From Rhodocyclales bacterium (GTDB lineage: Bacteria > Pseudomonadota > Gammaproteobacteria > Burkholderiales > Rhodocyclaceae): a stretch of DNA of 43,767 nucleotides. Shown here one piece after another: positions 14,510 to 24,546 of this stretch. Both the position numbers and the translations under genes were made by a program. Numbering within the stretch: position 1 is the stretch's first letter; each line of letters begins with the position of its first letter. Under the pieces are notes generated by a model. It was not told where the DNA came from, made no database searches, and saw nothing but the letters and a program-made list of their open reading frames with translations. Location of the stretch: NCBI GenBank assembly GCA_016215645.1, contig JACRIX010000020.1, positions 1-43,767 of the forward strand. The letters run 5' to 3'.

Positions 14510-15415
14510 TCAACGCCCGCCGTTCGCGTGCCGGTCCTCGATCAGCTTGACCAGGGCGTGAATCGTGCGATTGACCGGCGTCGCAATACCCAGCACGGCG
14601 CCACGCCCCAGCACATAGCCATTGATGTGGTCGATCTCGCTGGGCTTGCCGCGCGCCACGTCGTGGGCCGTGGATGAAAGCTGGCCGGCCATCGACTGCG
14701 CAATGCCGGCCACGGCGGCGCGGATGTCACCCGGTACGGTGACGCCGTCGGCCCGTGCCACGGCCAGACATTCAGCAACGATGTCTTCCATGATGCCGGC
14801 GACGCCCACGCCTGGCGCGATACGGCCGTAAGGAAGCTGGGTGATGGCCGAGAGGCCGTTGTACACGCAGTTGATGATCAGTTTGGCCCACAGCGCGCCG
14901 GCGACATTGTCCGAAATCTGCACGGGTACGCCGGCGCCAGCGAATTCGGCGGCGACCTCGGCGCTGCCGGCAAAGGGGCCGATCACCAGTTCGCCGCGCC
15001 CGTGGTGGCGCAGGTGGCCCGGGCCGGCCATTTCGGTGGCGACATAGACCACAGCGGGGTACACCGGCCGCCCGAGCAGGGCTTGCAGGCGCTCGGCGTT
15101 GTCGTAACCGTTCTGCAGGCTGAGGATGACGGCATGGGGGGCAAGCTGCGGCGCCATCTCGGCGGCTGCCTTTGCCGTGTCGGTGGACTTGACGCAGCAC
15201 AACACCAGGTCGGCAGCGGCGATGCCGCCCGGGTCCGTGCGCGCCGCGGCCTTGATGTGCTCCTTGAAGCCCAGGGTATCCATGTAGAGGCCATCGCGGT
15301 TGATGGCCTCTACATGCTGCGGCCGCCCGATCAGAACCACCTCGCGCCCGGCGCGCGCCAGCATGCCGCCGTAGTAGCAGCCGACCGCGCCGGCACCGAG
15401 CACGGCCGTCTTCAT
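14510..15415 (-). CDS. 2-dehydropantoate 2-reductase family (PanE/ApbA-like) oxidoreductase
   Basis: 301 residues. N-terminal NADPH-binding GAGAVGCYYGG, then LVLCCVKSTDT and LSLQNGYDNAERL, and a C-terminal helical domain with the conserved WAKLIINCVYN and KPSEIDHINGYVLGRG (Lys and Glu of the ketopantoate site). It may make pantoate for coenzyme A, but many genomes carry several family members of unknown substrate, so I do not assign panE firmly. The start is fixed by an ATGA 4-bp overlap with the hemerythrin stop (15412-15415). Confidence 0.85.
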   Translation of the reverse strand: MKTAVLGAGAVGCYYGGMLARAGREVVLIGRPQHVEAINRDGLYMDTLGFKEHIKAAARTDPGGIAAADLVLCCVKSTDTAKAAAEMAPQLAPHAVILSLQNGYDNAERLQALLGRPVYPAVVYVATEMAGPGHLRHHGRGELVIGPFAGSAEVAAEFAGAGVPVQISDNVAGALWAKLIINCVYNGLSAITQLPYGRIAPGVGVAGIMEDIVAECLAVARADGVTVPGDIRAAVAGIAQSMAGQLSSTAHDVARGKPSEIDHINGYVLGRGAVLGIATPVNRTIHALVKLIEDRHANGGR

Positions 15416-15819
15416 GGTGGCTGCCGGGCCGCTGCGAATCGCGCGGTGACCGTGTCCATGCTGGCGATGTGAGCCACCAGCCATTCGCCTACTGCCATGT
15501 CCAGCCACTTCTGCAGCGCCGCGAGGTCGCCGTCCCGCCTCCAGTGGGCGATGCGCGCGACCATGTCGGCCAGCACGCTGTCGTGTTCTTCCTTGTGCAC
15601 CGTGTAGACGGGAAAGTTCGTTTCCTGCATCAGCTTCTCCTCATCGGCGAAGTGACGGATGGTGTGCTGGTGAAGTTGGTCGAGCAGCGAATCGATGGCG
15701 TCGGCCGTGCCGCCGGCGATGTGATCCAGGAGGGCGGCACGCAAGTTGGCGAATTCGTCATGGTCGCGGTTCATGAAATCGACGGCGACTCGGGGAAGGC
15801 TGAGGGTGCTCTGGATCAT
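15412..15819 (-). CDS. Bacteriohemerythrin-type di-iron protein
   Basis: 135 residues, four-helix bundle. Ligand pattern: H20 (NRDHDEF), HFADEE, H75 KEE H79 and H117-x4-D122 (HIASMD), matching the His/Glu/Asp set of the oxygen-binding di-iron site. Single-domain bacterial hemerythrins bind oxygen or sense it and are frequent in microaerobic and denitrifying bacteria. ATG 15819 (MIQSTLS) is preferred to a TTG four codons upstream. First gene of a minus-strand group with the PanE-like and SDR genes. Confidence 0.88.
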   Translation of the reverse strand: MIQSTLSLPRVAVDFMNRDHDEFANLRAALLDHIAGGTADAIDSLLDQLHQHTIRHFADEEKLMQETNFPVYTVHKEEHDSVLADMVARIAHWRRDGDLAALQKWLDMAVGEWLVAHIASMDTVTARFAAARQPP

Positions 15820-15921
15820 GATCCGTATCAATTGCAGGCTGCGTCGGCCGTGCGCTGCATGCCGGGTGGCAAAGGGAAGCGGCCGCCATCGGCGCGGCCG
15901 GCGAACGCCATTCTAGGGGCT

Positions 15922-17439
15922 TCAGGCCCGTCGCGCTGCCGCCTGCGGGTCGATGCGGAAGAACTCCATCAACTCCGTGAGTTGCGCCGCCTGCCCACCC
16001 ATCTCCTCGGCGGTGGCGGCAAGTTCCTCGGAGGCCGAGGCGTTCTGCTGCGTGGCCTTGTTGAGCTGGCCCATGGCGCCGTTGACCTGGCCGACGCCCG
16101 AGGATTGCTCCTGGCTGGCGGCGGTGATTTCCTGCACCAGGTCGGAGGTTTTCCTGATCGCCGGCACCATGTCGTCAAGCAGGCAGCCTGCGCGTTCGGC
16201 GAGCGTCACGGACGATCCGGCGAGCTCACCGATTTCCTGTGCTGCGATCTGGCTGCGTTCGGCCAGTTTCCTGACTTCGGCGGCCACCACGGCGAAGCCT
16301 TTGCCGTGTTCGCCGGCCCGTGCCGCTTCGATCGCCGCGTTGAGCGCCAGCAGGTTGGTCTGGTAGGCAATGTCGTCGATGATGCCGATCTTGCCGGCGA
16401 TGGATTTCATGGCGTCGACGGTCTCCTTGACCGCGGTGCCGCCTTCGACGGCATCGGTCGCCGACTTGGTGGCGATCCTGTCGGTGACCCTGGCGTTTTC
16501 AGTGTTCTGCGTGATCGATGCCGTCATCTGTTCCACGGATGCGGTGGTTTCCTCGACCGACGCCGCCTGTTCCGAGGAGGACTGGGACAAGGACTGCGCA
16601 GTGGCCGACACCTGGCCGGAAGCATTGGCCAGCGAATCCGCGGCACCCTTGACCTCGCCGATGACCTGGTTGAGCCTTTGCACCAGCTCGTGCATCGCCG
16701 ACATCAGGATGCCGACCTCGTCGCGGCTCGCGCAATGGATACTTACCGTCAGGTCACCCCTGGACAAGGCGGAGGCCGCGGTGGTCGCGCGAAGCAGCGG
16801 CAGGGTGATGCTGCGGGTGATCCACAGCGCGAACAGCAGGGTGATGATCACGGCGGCCAGGGAGGAGGCGATCATCAGGTTGCGCGCGGATCGGTAGCTG
16901 TCGGCAGCGTGCTTGCCGGCGGTGGTCATCAGCGCGGACTGAAAGGCGATCAGGTTGCTGACAGATGTCAGGTATTCCGCCTGTGCGCCGCGCAGCGCAC
17001 CCAGCATCAGGGCTTTGGCGTCGTCCTCCATGTCCGCATGTATCAGCTCGACGAATGTTGACTGTAGCGGGACATAGGCAGCTCGGGCCGCTTTCACCTT
17101 GGCCATCTGGGCCCTGCCTTCGGGAGTCAGTATGGTCTGGTCGAGTTTCTGCATCCGGTCGTCGATGAGCCTGCGTGCGGCTTCTACCCGTTCGAGTTCC
17201 TTTGCGGTCTGTGCCTGATTGACCAGCAGTGCATTGCGCATCGCGCTGGCGATGAGGTTGAGCGAGTCGACCATGTCGTTGGCCCAGACGGTCTTCGGAT
17301 ACCGGTCATTGGTCATCTGATCGATTTCATCGGCCAGCCCGGACATGCGCACCATGCCCAGCATGGCGATGGCGCACATCATCAGCAGCGCGAATGCGAA
17401 GCCGATGCCCAGGCGCAGGCCGATTTTCAGGTTGTTCAT
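15922..17439 (-). CDS. Methyl-accepting chemotaxis protein
   Basis: 505 residues. Transmembrane helix 1 at about 8-30, a periplasmic four-helix-bundle sensor (about 31-186) resembling 4HB_MCP, transmembrane helix 2 about 188-208, HAMP about 209-262, then the cytoplasmic coiled-coil signalling domain. The highly conserved hairpin tip is [24 protein letters not shown] to [16 protein letters not shown] (about 352-396). There is no C-terminal CheR-binding pentapeptide. It senses an unknown ligand and would feed CheA/CheW, which are not in the window. The ATG at 17439 begins right before the first membrane helix, preceded by GAGG at a long spacing. Confidence 0.93.
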   Translation of the reverse strand: MNNLKIGLRLGIGFAFALLMMCAIAMLGMVRMSGLADEIDQMTNDRYPKTVWANDMVDSLNLIASAMRNALLVNQAQTAKELERVEAARRLIDDRMQKLDQTILTPEGRAQMAKVKAARAAYVPLQSTFVELIHADMEDDAKALMLGALRGAQAEYLTSVSNLIAFQSALMTTAGKHAADSYRSARNLMIASSLAAVIITLLFALWITRSITLPLLRATTAASALSRGDLTVSIHCASRDEVGILMSAMHELVQRLNQVIGEVKGAADSLANASGQVSATAQSLSQSSSEQAASVEETTASVEQMTASITQNTENARVTDRIATKSATDAVEGGTAVKETVDAMKSIAGKIGIIDDIAYQTNLLALNAAIEAARAGEHGKGFAVVAAEVRKLAERSQIAAQEIGELAGSSVTLAERAGCLLDDMVPAIRKTSDLVQEITAASQEQSSGVGQVNGAMGQLNKATQQNASASEELAATAEEMGGQAAQLTELMEFFRIDPQAAARRA

Positions 17440-17618
17440 GGTTCCATGCCTCGCGTCGTTGATTCTCGAAAGCTGGACGACCCGCATCCTTCGCGCGAGA
17501 CATCTTCGTTCAGTGATACGCAATTGGACGCGAAACCCTTCGTCTCTGCCATTCGTAATAGTACGGCGTGCCCTCCGTATTGACCGCAAAAGTGGCAAAG
17601 AGCTTGCGCCAGCACAGT

Positions 17619-19067
17619 CTATCGGGCGGGCGGCCAGCGCTCGACGCGGATCGCCTTGAACCTGGCAAGGGTGCGGATCCGTGCGTCCGCATGGTTCACC
17701 ACGGGCCAGGGATAGTCGCGCCCGATGAGGACCCCGCAGGCTGCCTGGTCCGCCGGCCCCATCGTCCAGGGTGCGTGGATGAATTTTCGCGGGATCGGTT
17801 GCAGTTCAGGCAGATAGCGCCGGATGATGCGGCCCTCGGGATCAAATTTTTCCGATTGGGTCACCGGGTTGAAGATGCGGAACCAGGGCTGGGCATCGCA
17901 GCCGGTGGAGGCGGCCCACTGCCAGCCACCATTGTTCGCCGCGAGGTCGAAATCGAGCAATTTCTCCGCGAACCAGGCCTCCCCCTGGCGCCAGTCGATG
18001 CCCAGGTCCTTGGTCAGAAAGGAGGCGGCGACCATGCGCAGGCGGTTGTGCATCCAGCCGGCCTGCGCGAGTTGGCGCATTGCCGCATCCACCAGCGGAT
18101 AGCCGGTGCGGCCCTCGCACCAGGCACTGAACAGGTCGGGTGCCTGGTCCCAGCGCAGGGCATCGAACTCCGGTTTGAAGCAGTGCGAGACGACGCGTGG
18201 GTGGTGCCAGAGCACGGCGTGGTAGAAGTCGCGCCAGATCAGTTCCGACAGCCAGGTCGCTGCGCCACGGCCCGGCATGCCGTGGGCCTGGGCGGCGAGC
18301 TGGCGGATGGAAATGGTGCCAAAACGCAGGTGCGGCGAAAGGTAGGAGCAGCCCTTGACCGCTGGACAGTCGCGGGCGTTTGCATAGTCGTCGATGCGTT
18401 CGACAAAGTCGCGGAACAGCGCCTGCGCTCCGCTCATGCCGGTCGGCAGCCGCAGGCTGGCAAGGTCGGTGGTTTCGAAGCCCAGTTGCGTCAGGGTCGG
18501 CAGGCTTGCGCCCGCGGGCGGCGGCGCAAGCCTTGCCGCATGGGGCTCGACCGGGTAGGGATTCAGCTCGGCCGAGGTCAGCCGCTTCAGCCAGGCATTC
18601 TTGTAGGGGGTAAATACCGAAAATGGCGTACCGCCCTGGGTCAGGATCTCGTCGCGCTCGAAGATCACCTGGTCCTTGAAGTCGAGCAGCCGGGAGTCGG
18701 CGCCGGGTTTGCCAGCATGGAGACGGCGATTGACCTCGGCATCGCGGGCAATGGCCGCGGGTGCATAGTCGCGATTGGCATACACGGCCTCGACGCCGAG
18801 TTCATGGGCCAGGCGCGGGATTTCCGCGCATGGATCGCCATGGCACACGATCAGGCCGCCGCCCATGGCGCGCAGCGCGACATCGACTTCCTCGACCGCG
18901 CGCAGGATGAACTCGACGCGGCGGTCGCGTCGCGGCAAGGGGTCGAGGATGCCGCGGTCGAAAATGAAAACGCAATGCACGCGCCGGTGCGCGTTCAAGG
19001 CGTGATGCAGCGCGGCGTGATCCTGTACGCGCAGGTCGCGACGAAACCAGACAAGGGCAGCAGACAT
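17619..19067 (-). CDS. phrB: Deoxyribodipyrimidine (CPD) photolyase
   Basis: 482 residues, usual for class I photolyase. It splits UV-induced cyclobutane pyrimidine dimers using FADH- and blue light. N-terminal antenna domain starts [17 protein letters not shown]; the FAD domain contains [65 protein letters not shown] (shown in parts), and [24 protein letters not shown]. The key tryptophans of the electron chain and the Asn-Gly-Gly-Trp segment are present. Divergent from yqgE with 58 bp between starts. Confidence 0.93.
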   Translation of the reverse strand: MSAALVWFRRDLRVQDHAALHHALNAHRRVHCVFIFDRGILDPLPRRDRRVEFILRAVEEVDVALRAMGGGLIVCHGDPCAEIPRLAHELGVEAVYANRDYAPAAIARDAEVNRRLHAGKPGADSRLLDFKDQVIFERDEILTQGGTPFSVFTPYKNAWLKRLTSAELNPYPVEPHAARLAPPPAGASLPTLTQLGFETTDLASLRLPTGMSGAQALFRDFVERIDDYANARDCPAVKGCSYLSPHLRFGTISIRQLAAQAHGMPGRGAATWLSELIWRDFYHAVLWHHPRVVSHCFKPEFDALRWDQAPDLFSAWCEGRTGYPLVDAAMRQLAQAGWMHNRLRMVAASFLTKDLGIDWRQGEAWFAEKLLDFDLAANNGGWQWAASTGCDAQPWFRIFNPVTQSEKFDPEGRIIRRYLPELQPIPRKFIHAPWTMGPADQAACGVLIGRDYPWPVVNHADARIRTLARFKAIRVERWPPAR

Positions 19068-19125
19068 CGGCAGGAGGAAATGCGTAGGCGGGAACGTAGC
19101 GAGAGATTACAATGTCGAACGAGCC

Positions 19126-19698
19126 ATGGAAACCGTCAGCCTCGTCAACCACTTCCTGATCGCCATGCCCGCCATGGACGATCCGAATTTTTCCCGGACG
19201 CTGACCTACATCTGCGAACACAACGCGGACGGCGCCATCGGCATCATCGTCAATCGTCCCACCGACCTGAATCTCGCCGGCCTCTTCGACCGGGTCAGCA
19301 TTCCCCTCGACGACGAACAGACCGAGGCGCGCTTTGGCGATCTGCCGGTGTATTTCGGCGGCCCGGTGCAGACCGATCGCGGCTTTGTCCTGCATCGTCC
19401 CGCCGGGCACTGGCAATCCTCGCTCAATATCAGCGACAGCATCGCCCTGACCAGCTCGCGTGACATCCTCCAGGCCATGGCCGGCACCGGCGAGCCGGCC
19501 GAGGTGCTGGTCAGCCTGGGCTATGCCGGCTGGACCGCCGGCCAGCTGGAGTGGGAGTTGTCGCAGAACTCCTGGCTCACCGTTGCCGCCGACGCCGACA
19601 TCATTTTCACCACGCCGCCGGAAGAACGCCTGCCGGCGGCGATGCAACTGCTGGGCATCGATTTCGCCAGGCTCTCCGAAGTCGCGGGCCATGCCTGA
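19126..19698 (+). CDS. yqgE: YqgE/AlgH family protein
   Basis: 190 residues. Conserved features: [55 protein letters not shown] and the C-terminal [19 protein letters not shown]. The molecular role of the family is unknown; AlgH was named for an influence on alginate regulation in Pseudomonas. It overlaps the start of ruvX by 8 bp and leads the yqgE-ruvX-pyrR-pyrB-pyrC' order seen in many beta- and gammaproteobacteria. Confidence 0.93.
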   Translation: METVSLVNHFLIAMPAMDDPNFSRTLTYICEHNADGAIGIIVNRPTDLNLAGLFDRVSIPLDDEQTEARFGDLPVYFGGPVQTDRGFVLHRPAGHWQSSLNISDSIALTSSRDILQAMAGTGEPAEVLVSLGYAGWTAGQLEWELSQNSWLTVAADADIIFTTPPEERLPAAMQLLGIDFARLSEVAGHA

Positions 19699-20143
19699 GC
19701 GCTCGGGGACGGTGCTCGCCTTCGATTTCGGCCTCAAGCGCATCGGCGTCGCCATCGGCACCCGGCTGGCGTCCGGCCAACTCGGCGCCGCCCGTCCGCT
19801 GGCCACCATCAGCAAGGAAGCCAACGATGCCCGCTTTGCCGCCATCGGCGCGCTGGTCGCCGAATGGCAACCGCGGCGGCTGCTGGTTGGCCGGCCACTC
19901 AATGACGATGGCACGGCGCATGCAATGACGGCCCGCTGCGAACGATTTGCCGACCAGTTGCGCGGCCGCTTCCATCTCGTCGTCGACCTGGTCGACGAGC
20001 GCTACAGCTCGGTCGAGGCCGATGCCGTGCTGCGCGACCGCGGCCTCGACTGGCGTAGCCACAAGGCGCAAATCGACGCCGAAGCCGCAATGATCATCCT
20101 TCAAGACTGGAACGACACGCATGCCCGCTCCGCAACTGCCTGA
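19691..20143 (+). CDS. ruvX: Putative pre-16S rRNA nuclease YqgF/RuvX
   Basis: 150 residues, RNase H-like fold. First catalytic Asp in [15 protein letters not shown], a [14 protein letters not shown] loop, and the second acidic cluster [13 protein letters not shown], then the last acidic element DAEAAMIIL. Family members process the 5' end of 16S rRNA and an older name reflects suspected Holliday junction resolvase activity. The ATG at 19691 overlaps the yqgE stop; the 3' end overlaps pyrR by 23 bp, so the three genes are tightly coupled. Confidence 0.92.
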   Translation: MPERSGTVLAFDFGLKRIGVAIGTRLASGQLGAARPLATISKEANDARFAAIGALVAEWQPRRLLVGRPLNDDGTAHAMTARCERFADQLRGRFHLVVDLVDERYSSVEADAVLRDRGLDWRSHKAQIDAEAAMIILQDWNDTHARSATA

Positions 20144-20627
20144 CGCCGAAGCCCTCTGCACCGCCCTCATCGAGGCCATGCGGCCCCATGTCGATCCTGC
20201 CGTCACGGCACTGGTCGGCATCCATACCGGTGGCGTCTGGGTGGCCGAGCGCCTGCATGCCGCGCTCGGGCTGAAGATTCCACCGGGGTCGATCGACGTT
20301 TCCTTCCACCGCGACGATTACCACCAGCGCGGCCTCCATGCCAACACGCGCACGTCGCAGATTCCTTTCGATGTCGAAGGCGCGCATATCGTCATCGTCG
20401 ATGACGTGCTCTATACCGGACGCACCATCCGTGCGGCAATGAACGAACTCTTCGACTATGGCCGGCCGGCGCGAGTCGATCTTGCGGTGCTGAGCGATCG
20501 TGGTGGCCGCGAGCTGCCGGTGGCGCCGACCTGGTGTCCGCATGCGCTGACGCTCCCCGCCGCGCAGATGCTGGCCCTGGAACGGGCCGACGATGCCCGC
20601 CTGTCCTTTCGCCTGATGGAGAAATGA
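20121..20627 (+). CDS. pyrR: PyrR-type regulator / uracil phosphoribosyltransferase
   Basis: 168 residues, type I phosphoribosyltransferase fold. The PRPP-binding motif is [16 protein letters not shown], with an N-terminal [16 protein letters not shown] and a [13 protein letters not shown] segment typical of PyrR. In Bacillus PyrR attenuates pyr mRNA; in Pseudomonas its regulation differs. I see no obvious pyr attenuator hairpin set ahead of pyrB, whose ATG overlaps the pyrR stop by 4 bp, so any control would act further upstream or on translation. Confidence 0.92.
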   Translation: MPAPQLPDAEALCTALIEAMRPHVDPAVTALVGIHTGGVWVAERLHAALGLKIPPGSIDVSFHRDDYHQRGLHANTRTSQIPFDVEGAHIVIVDDVLYTGRTIRAAMNELFDYGRPARVDLAVLSDRGGRELPVAPTWCPHALTLPAAQMLALERADDARLSFRLMEK

Positions 20628-21601
20628 GCGTGATGAACACCGGCGGCAACCCGCAACTCAACCGGCACGGCGAACTCAAGCACCTGCTCACCATCGAAGG
20701 CCTGCCGCGTGAAGTGCTGACGCGCATCCTCGATACCGCGGCACCCTTCACCGAGGTGGCCGAGCGCGAGGTGAAGAAGCTGCCCTTGCTGCGCGGCAAG
20801 AGCGTGTTCAACCTCTTCTTCGAAAACTCGACGCGCACCCGCACCACCTTCGAGATCGCCGCCAAGCGGCTGTCCGCCGACGTCATCAACCTCAACATCA
20901 GTACCTCGTCAGCCAACAAGGGCGAGACCCTGCTCGATACGGTGGATAACCTCGCGGCGATGCAGGCCGACATGTTTGTGGTACGCCACGCCTCATCCGG
21001 CGCACCCTACCTGATCGCCCAGCACCTTGCGGCCACGGATCGCGACCACATCCACGTGGTCAATGCCGGCGACGGGCGCCATGCGCATCCGACGCAGGGC
21101 CTGCTCGACATGTACACCATCCGCCATTACAAGAAGGACTTCACCCAGCTGACGGTGGCCATCGTCGGTGACGTGCTGCACTCGCGCGTGGCCCGCAGCC
21201 AGATCCACGCCCTCAACATCCTCGGCGTGCCGGAGATCCGTGTGATCGCGCCCAAGACCCTGCTGCCGACCGGCGTCGAGCGCCTCGGCGTGCGTGTCTT
21301 CAACGACATGCGCGAAGGCCTGCGCGGGGTCGATGTAGTGATGATGCTGCGCCTGCAGAACGAACGCATGCAGGGTGCGCTGCTGCCCTCGACCCAGGAG
21401 TTCTTCAAATCCTGGGGCCTGACCCCCGAAAAGCTGGCGCTGGCCAAGCCCGACGCCATTGTTATGCACCCGGGGCCGATGAACCGCGGCGTCGAGATCG
21501 ACTCGGCGGTGGCCGATGGCAAGCAGGCGGTGATCCTGCCGCAGGTGACTTTCGGCATCGCGGTACGCATGGCCGTGATGGCCATGCTCGGTGGAAACTG
21601 A
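20624..21601 (+). CDS. pyrB: Aspartate carbamoyltransferase catalytic subunit
   Basis: 325 residues. It joins carbamoyl phosphate and aspartate, the committed step of pyrimidine synthesis. Carbamoyl phosphate site [12 protein letters not shown], the [12 protein letters not shown] loop, [11 protein letters not shown], and [13 protein letters not shown]. The N-terminal extension of about 18 residues before the first helix is like class A ATCases, which bind a dihydroorotase-like partner; pyrC' follows after 3 bp. No pyrI regulatory gene is nearby. Starts at ATG 20624 (ATGA overlap) or ATG 20633. Confidence 0.94.
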   Translation: MSVMNTGGNPQLNRHGELKHLLTIEGLPREVLTRILDTAAPFTEVAEREVKKLPLLRGKSVFNLFFENSTRTRTTFEIAAKRLSADVINLNISTSSANKGETLLDTVDNLAAMQADMFVVRHASSGAPYLIAQHLAATDRDHIHVVNAGDGRHAHPTQGLLDMYTIRHYKKDFTQLTVAIVGDVLHSRVARSQIHALNILGVPEIRVIAPKTLLPTGVERLGVRVFNDMREGLRGVDVVMMLRLQNERMQGALLPSTQEFFKSWGLTPEKLALAKPDAIVMHPGPMNRGVEIDSAVADGKQAVILPQVTFGIAVRMAVMAMLGGN

Positions 21602-21604
21602 ACC

Positions 21605-22888
21605 ATGAAGATACACATCAAGAACGGTCGCCTGATCGACCCCGCGAGCAAGACTGACAAACCCTTGGACGTGTTCGTCGCGGCGGGGCGGATAGTCGGC
21701 GTTGGCGACACGCCGGCGGGCTTCGAGGCCAGCAGCGTGCTCGACGCCGGCGGCTGCGTCGTCTGCCCCGGTCTGGTCGACCTCTCGGCGCGGCTGCGCG
21801 AGCCGGGTTTCGAATACCGGGCGACGCTGGAGTCCGAAATGGCAGCGGCCGCGGCGGGCGGGGTGACACGCCTGGCGTGTCCGCCGGATACCGATCCGGT
21901 ACTCGACGAACCCGGTCTGGTCGAGATGCTCACGCACCGCGCGCGCCTGCCCGAATTCGCCCATGTGCATCCGGTCGGCGCCCTTACTACCCAGCTCGAA
22001 GGCAAGGCGCTCACCGAAATGGCAGAACTCGCCGAAGCCGGCTGTGTCGCCTTCGGCCAGGCCAACCGCGCCGTGGTCGACACGCAAGTCTTGTTGCGCG
22101 CCATGATGTACGCGGCGACCTTCGACTTCCCGGTCTGGCTGCAGGCGCAGGATCCTTTCCTGGCACGCAAGGGGGTGGCCCACGACGGCGAGGTGGCGGC
22201 TAGGCTGGGGCTGGTCGGCATCCCGGTGGCGGCAGAGACCATCGCCCTGGCGACCATCCTGCAACTGGCGCGCGAGACCGGCGCCCGCGTCCATGTCACA
22301 CGGGTCTCATCGGCCGCGGGTGTCGAAATGATCACTGCGGCGCGCGCCGCCGGCATCGGCGTGACCTGCGACGTGGCGATCCATCACCTGCACCTGTGCG
22401 AGAACGACGTCGGTTTTTTCAATGCCCATGCGCGCCTCGACCCGCCCCTGCGTTCCACGGGCGATCGCGATGCCCTGCGCAAGGCCCTGGCCTCGGGCGC
22501 GATCAACGCCCTGTGTTCCGACCACACCCCGGTCGATGACGATGGCAAGCAGACGCCCTTCGACGAGGCCGAGGTCGGCGCCACCGGCCTGGAACTCTTA
22601 CTGCCGCTGACCTTGAAGTGGGCCCGGGAAATGAAGCTGCCAATGGTCACGGCGCTGGCGCGGGTGACCTCCGATCCGGCGCGCATCCTTGGCGTCGATG
22701 CCGGTTGCCTCAAAGTAGGCGCGCCGGCTGACATCTGCGTCTTCGATCCGGTGGCCGACTACCTGGTAAGTCGCGAGGCCCTCAAGAGCCAGGGCAAGAA
22801 CACGCCCTTCCTCGGCTACGCCTTCCCCGGCCGCGTTCGCTACACCCTGATCGACGGTCATTTGGCCTTCGACGGTACGCTCAGCTGA
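21605..22888 (+). CDS. pyrX: Dihydroorotase-like subunit, probably non-catalytic (PyrC'/PyrX)
   Basis: 427 residues of the type I dihydroorotase family by length and fold (PGLVDL, LREPG, HVTRVSSAAGVEMI, SDHTPVDDDGKQTPFDEAEVGATG, GAPADICVFDP). The metal-binding DxHxH motif that should follow PGLVD is here D59-L60-S61-A62-R63, so both histidine ligands are gone. Catalytically dead homologues of this kind (Pseudomonas PyrC') serve to hold the PyrB dodecamer together. The position 3 bp after pyrB fits that role. A functional dihydroorotase must then be encoded elsewhere. Convergent with yggU, overlapping its stop by 8 bp. Confidence 0.88.
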   Translation: MKIHIKNGRLIDPASKTDKPLDVFVAAGRIVGVGDTPAGFEASSVLDAGGCVVCPGLVDLSARLREPGFEYRATLESEMAAAAAGGVTRLACPPDTDPVLDEPGLVEMLTHRARLPEFAHVHPVGALTTQLEGKALTEMAELAEAGCVAFGQANRAVVDTQVLLRAMMYAATFDFPVWLQAQDPFLARKGVAHDGEVAARLGLVGIPVAAETIALATILQLARETGARVHVTRVSSAAGVEMITAARAAGIGVTCDVAIHHLHLCENDVGFFNAHARLDPPLRSTGDRDALRKALASGAINALCSDHTPVDDDGKQTPFDEAEVGATGLELLLPLTLKWAREMKLPMVTALARVTSDPARILGVDAGCLKVGAPADICVFDPVADYLVSREALKSQGKNTPFLGYAFPGRVRYTLIDGHLAFDGTLS

Positions 22889-23165
22889 GCCTGGCGATCA
22901 CGGCGTCGGCGCCGATGCCGGCGATCCGCACCCGTTTGGCGCGCGCCGTTTCGCCGCTGATCAGTTCGACCGCCGATTTCGCCACAGCCAACTGCCTGGC
23001 GAGAAATTCGATCAGGCAGGCATTGGCCTTGCCGTCGACCGGCGGCGCGGAAAGGCGAATCTTCAAGGCTTCGCCGTGCAGTCCGGCAACTTCGGTTTTC
23101 TTGGCCCCGGGCTGGATGTGCAGGCGCAGGATCACGCCGTTGCCGTCGGCAAGGATCCAGCTCAC
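22881..23165 (-). CDS. yggU: DUF167 / YggU family protein
   Basis: 94 residues: GVILRLHIQPGAKKTEVAGLHGEALKIRL, then PPVDGKANACLIEFLA and a C-terminal SGETARAKRVRIAG. Small basic alpha/beta fold of unknown function, widely conserved next to yggT. The start is a GTG at 23165 that overlaps the yggT stop as GTGA, which decides the start. Confidence 0.9.
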   Translation of the reverse strand: MSWILADGNGVILRLHIQPGAKKTEVAGLHGEALKIRLSAPPVDGKANACLIEFLARQLAVAKSAVELISGETARAKRVRIAGIGADAVIARLS

Positions 23166-23734
23166 AGCATGACGGGCAGTACGCTCTGGCGCAGGCCGGC
23201 AAGGACGAAGAGGGCGATCTGCAGCAGCAGCAGCAGGGCCAGCGGCGTCAGATCGACGCCGCCCACCGGCGGGATCAGGCGGCGGAATGGCCGCAACAAG
23301 GGGCGCGTCAGGGTGTTGAAGATCTCGGCCATCGGCGCATAGGGATTGACCCAGGAAAAGATGGCGGAAATCAGTACCGCTCCCATCAGCAGGTACAGCG
23401 CCATCTTCAGCAGTTCCAGCAGCGCCAGCACCATGACGATGAGAGTCGGCTCCAGCGACACGGCGAACAGCAGTCCGCTGAAGCCCAGGGCAATGCCGTG
23501 ATAGGCGATCTGCCATAGCCAGGCGAGCAGCAGGCTGGCCATGTCCAGCCCGAACAGGCCGGGAACCAGGCGCCGGACCGGCCGTACCATCCAGTCGGTG
23601 ACCGCGACGATGAACTGGCCCAGCGGATTGCGAAAGGGTGCGCGCAGCCACTGCATGACGAAGCGCACCAGCAGGGCCAGCGTGAAAAAGCTGCAGACCG
23701 TGTCGAGAATGAAGAGCAGGATGCGGATCAGCAT
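23162..23734 (-). CDS. yggT: YggT family integral membrane protein
   Basis: 190 residues with two YggT repeats, each with two membrane helices and the signature FRNPLGQF...VRPVRRLVPG and FSWVNPYAP...TRPLLRPFRRLIPP. Role not firmly known; homologues are linked to division, osmotic stress or photosystem assembly. TGATG overlap with proC gives tight coupling in the yggS-proC-yggT-yggU operon. Confidence 0.92.
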   Translation of the reverse strand: MLIRILLFILDTVCSFFTLALLVRFVMQWLRAPFRNPLGQFIVAVTDWMVRPVRRLVPGLFGLDMASLLLAWLWQIAYHGIALGFSGLLFAVSLEPTLIVMVLALLELLKMALYLLMGAVLISAIFSWVNPYAPMAEIFNTLTRPLLRPFRRLIPPVGGVDLTPLALLLLLQIALFVLAGLRQSVLPVML

Positions 23735-24546
23735 CAGTCTTTGCCCAGCATGTCGCCCAGTTCGCGGCCGCGGGCGGCGGCGGCGGCAATGCCGCGCGCA
23801 ATGCCCTCGGCGACGCCATTGGCATTGAAGGCGTTGAGGGCGGCTTCGGTGGTGCCGCCCTTGGAGGTGACGCGGCTACGCAAGGTGGACAATGATTCGC
23901 TGCTTTGCTCGGCCAGGCGCGCGGCGCCGATGAAGGTCTCGACCGCCAGCTGGCGCGCGGTCGTGGCGTCGAAGCCGAGCTTGAGGCCGGCGGCTTCCAT
24001 GGCTTCGAGGAAATAGAAGACATAGGCTGGCCCGCTGCCGGAAACGGCGGTGACGGCGTCCATCTGTGCCTCGTCATTGACCCAGATCGTGCTGCCCACG
24101 GCGCGCAAGACTTTTTCTGCCTGGGTGCGGCCTTCGAGGTCCACGCTCGGGTCGGCGCACAAGGCGGTAACGCCGGCGCTGATCAGGGCCGGCGTGTTGG
24201 GCATGGTGCGCACCAGGTTTCTGTAATGGCCCAGCCAGCGCGAAATGTCGACCATGCGCAGGCCGGCGGCGATGCTGACCACCAGTTGGCCACTGAGCTT
24301 GCCAGCCAGGGGTGCGACGGCATCCTTCATCTGCTGCGGTTTGACCGCCAGCACCAGCACTTCGCAACTCAGCGCCGAGGCATCGACCGCACCCGCGCAG
24401 CGCACGCCGAAGCTTTCGGTCAGTTTGTCGCGCGATTCCGCAGATGGTTCGACGACTTGTATCCCCGCCGCCGAAAAGCCCTGCCGCCGCAGGCCGCCGA
24501 TGAGGGCAACGGCCATGTTGCCGCCGCCGATGAAGGTGATTTTCAT
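23734..24546 (-). CDS. proC: Pyrroline-5-carboxylate reductase
   Basis: 270 residues. It reduces pyrroline-5-carboxylate to proline with NAD(P)H. N-terminal ITFIGGGNMAVALIGGL, VLAVKPQQM, RTMPNTPALISAG and the C-terminal signature MDAVTAVSGSGPAYVFYFLEAM with the LRSRVTSKGGTTEAAL segment. ATGA overlap with yggS upstream and TGATG with yggT downstream. Confidence 0.95.
   Translation of the reverse strand: MKITFIGGGNMAVALIGGLRRQGFSAAGIQVVEPSAESRDKLTESFGVRCAGAVDASALSCEVLVLAVKPQQMKDAVAPLAGKLSGQLVVSIAAGLRMVDISRWLGHYRNLVRTMPNTPALISAGVTALCADPSVDLEGRTQAEKVLRAVGSTIWVNDEAQMDAVTAVSGSGPAYVFYFLEAMEAAGLKLGFDATTARQLAVETFIGAARLAEQSSESLSTLRSRVTSKGGTTEAALNAFNANGVAEGIARGIAAAAARGRELGDMLGKD

Noticed and set aside
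17568..19463. A 631-codon plus-strand frame opposite the photolyase gene
   Set aside because: Composition is typical of antisense frames, and the photolyase motifs on the minus strand are complete.
20100..20660. pyr attenuator or riboswitch near pyrR/pyrB
   Set aside because: Genes overlap with no untranslated leader and I see no alternative hairpins.
22881..24077. A 398-codon minus-strand frame joining yggU with out-of-frame yggT/proC sequence
   Set aside because: Only its last 94 codons are meaningful (YggU); the rest is a shadow of yggT and proC.
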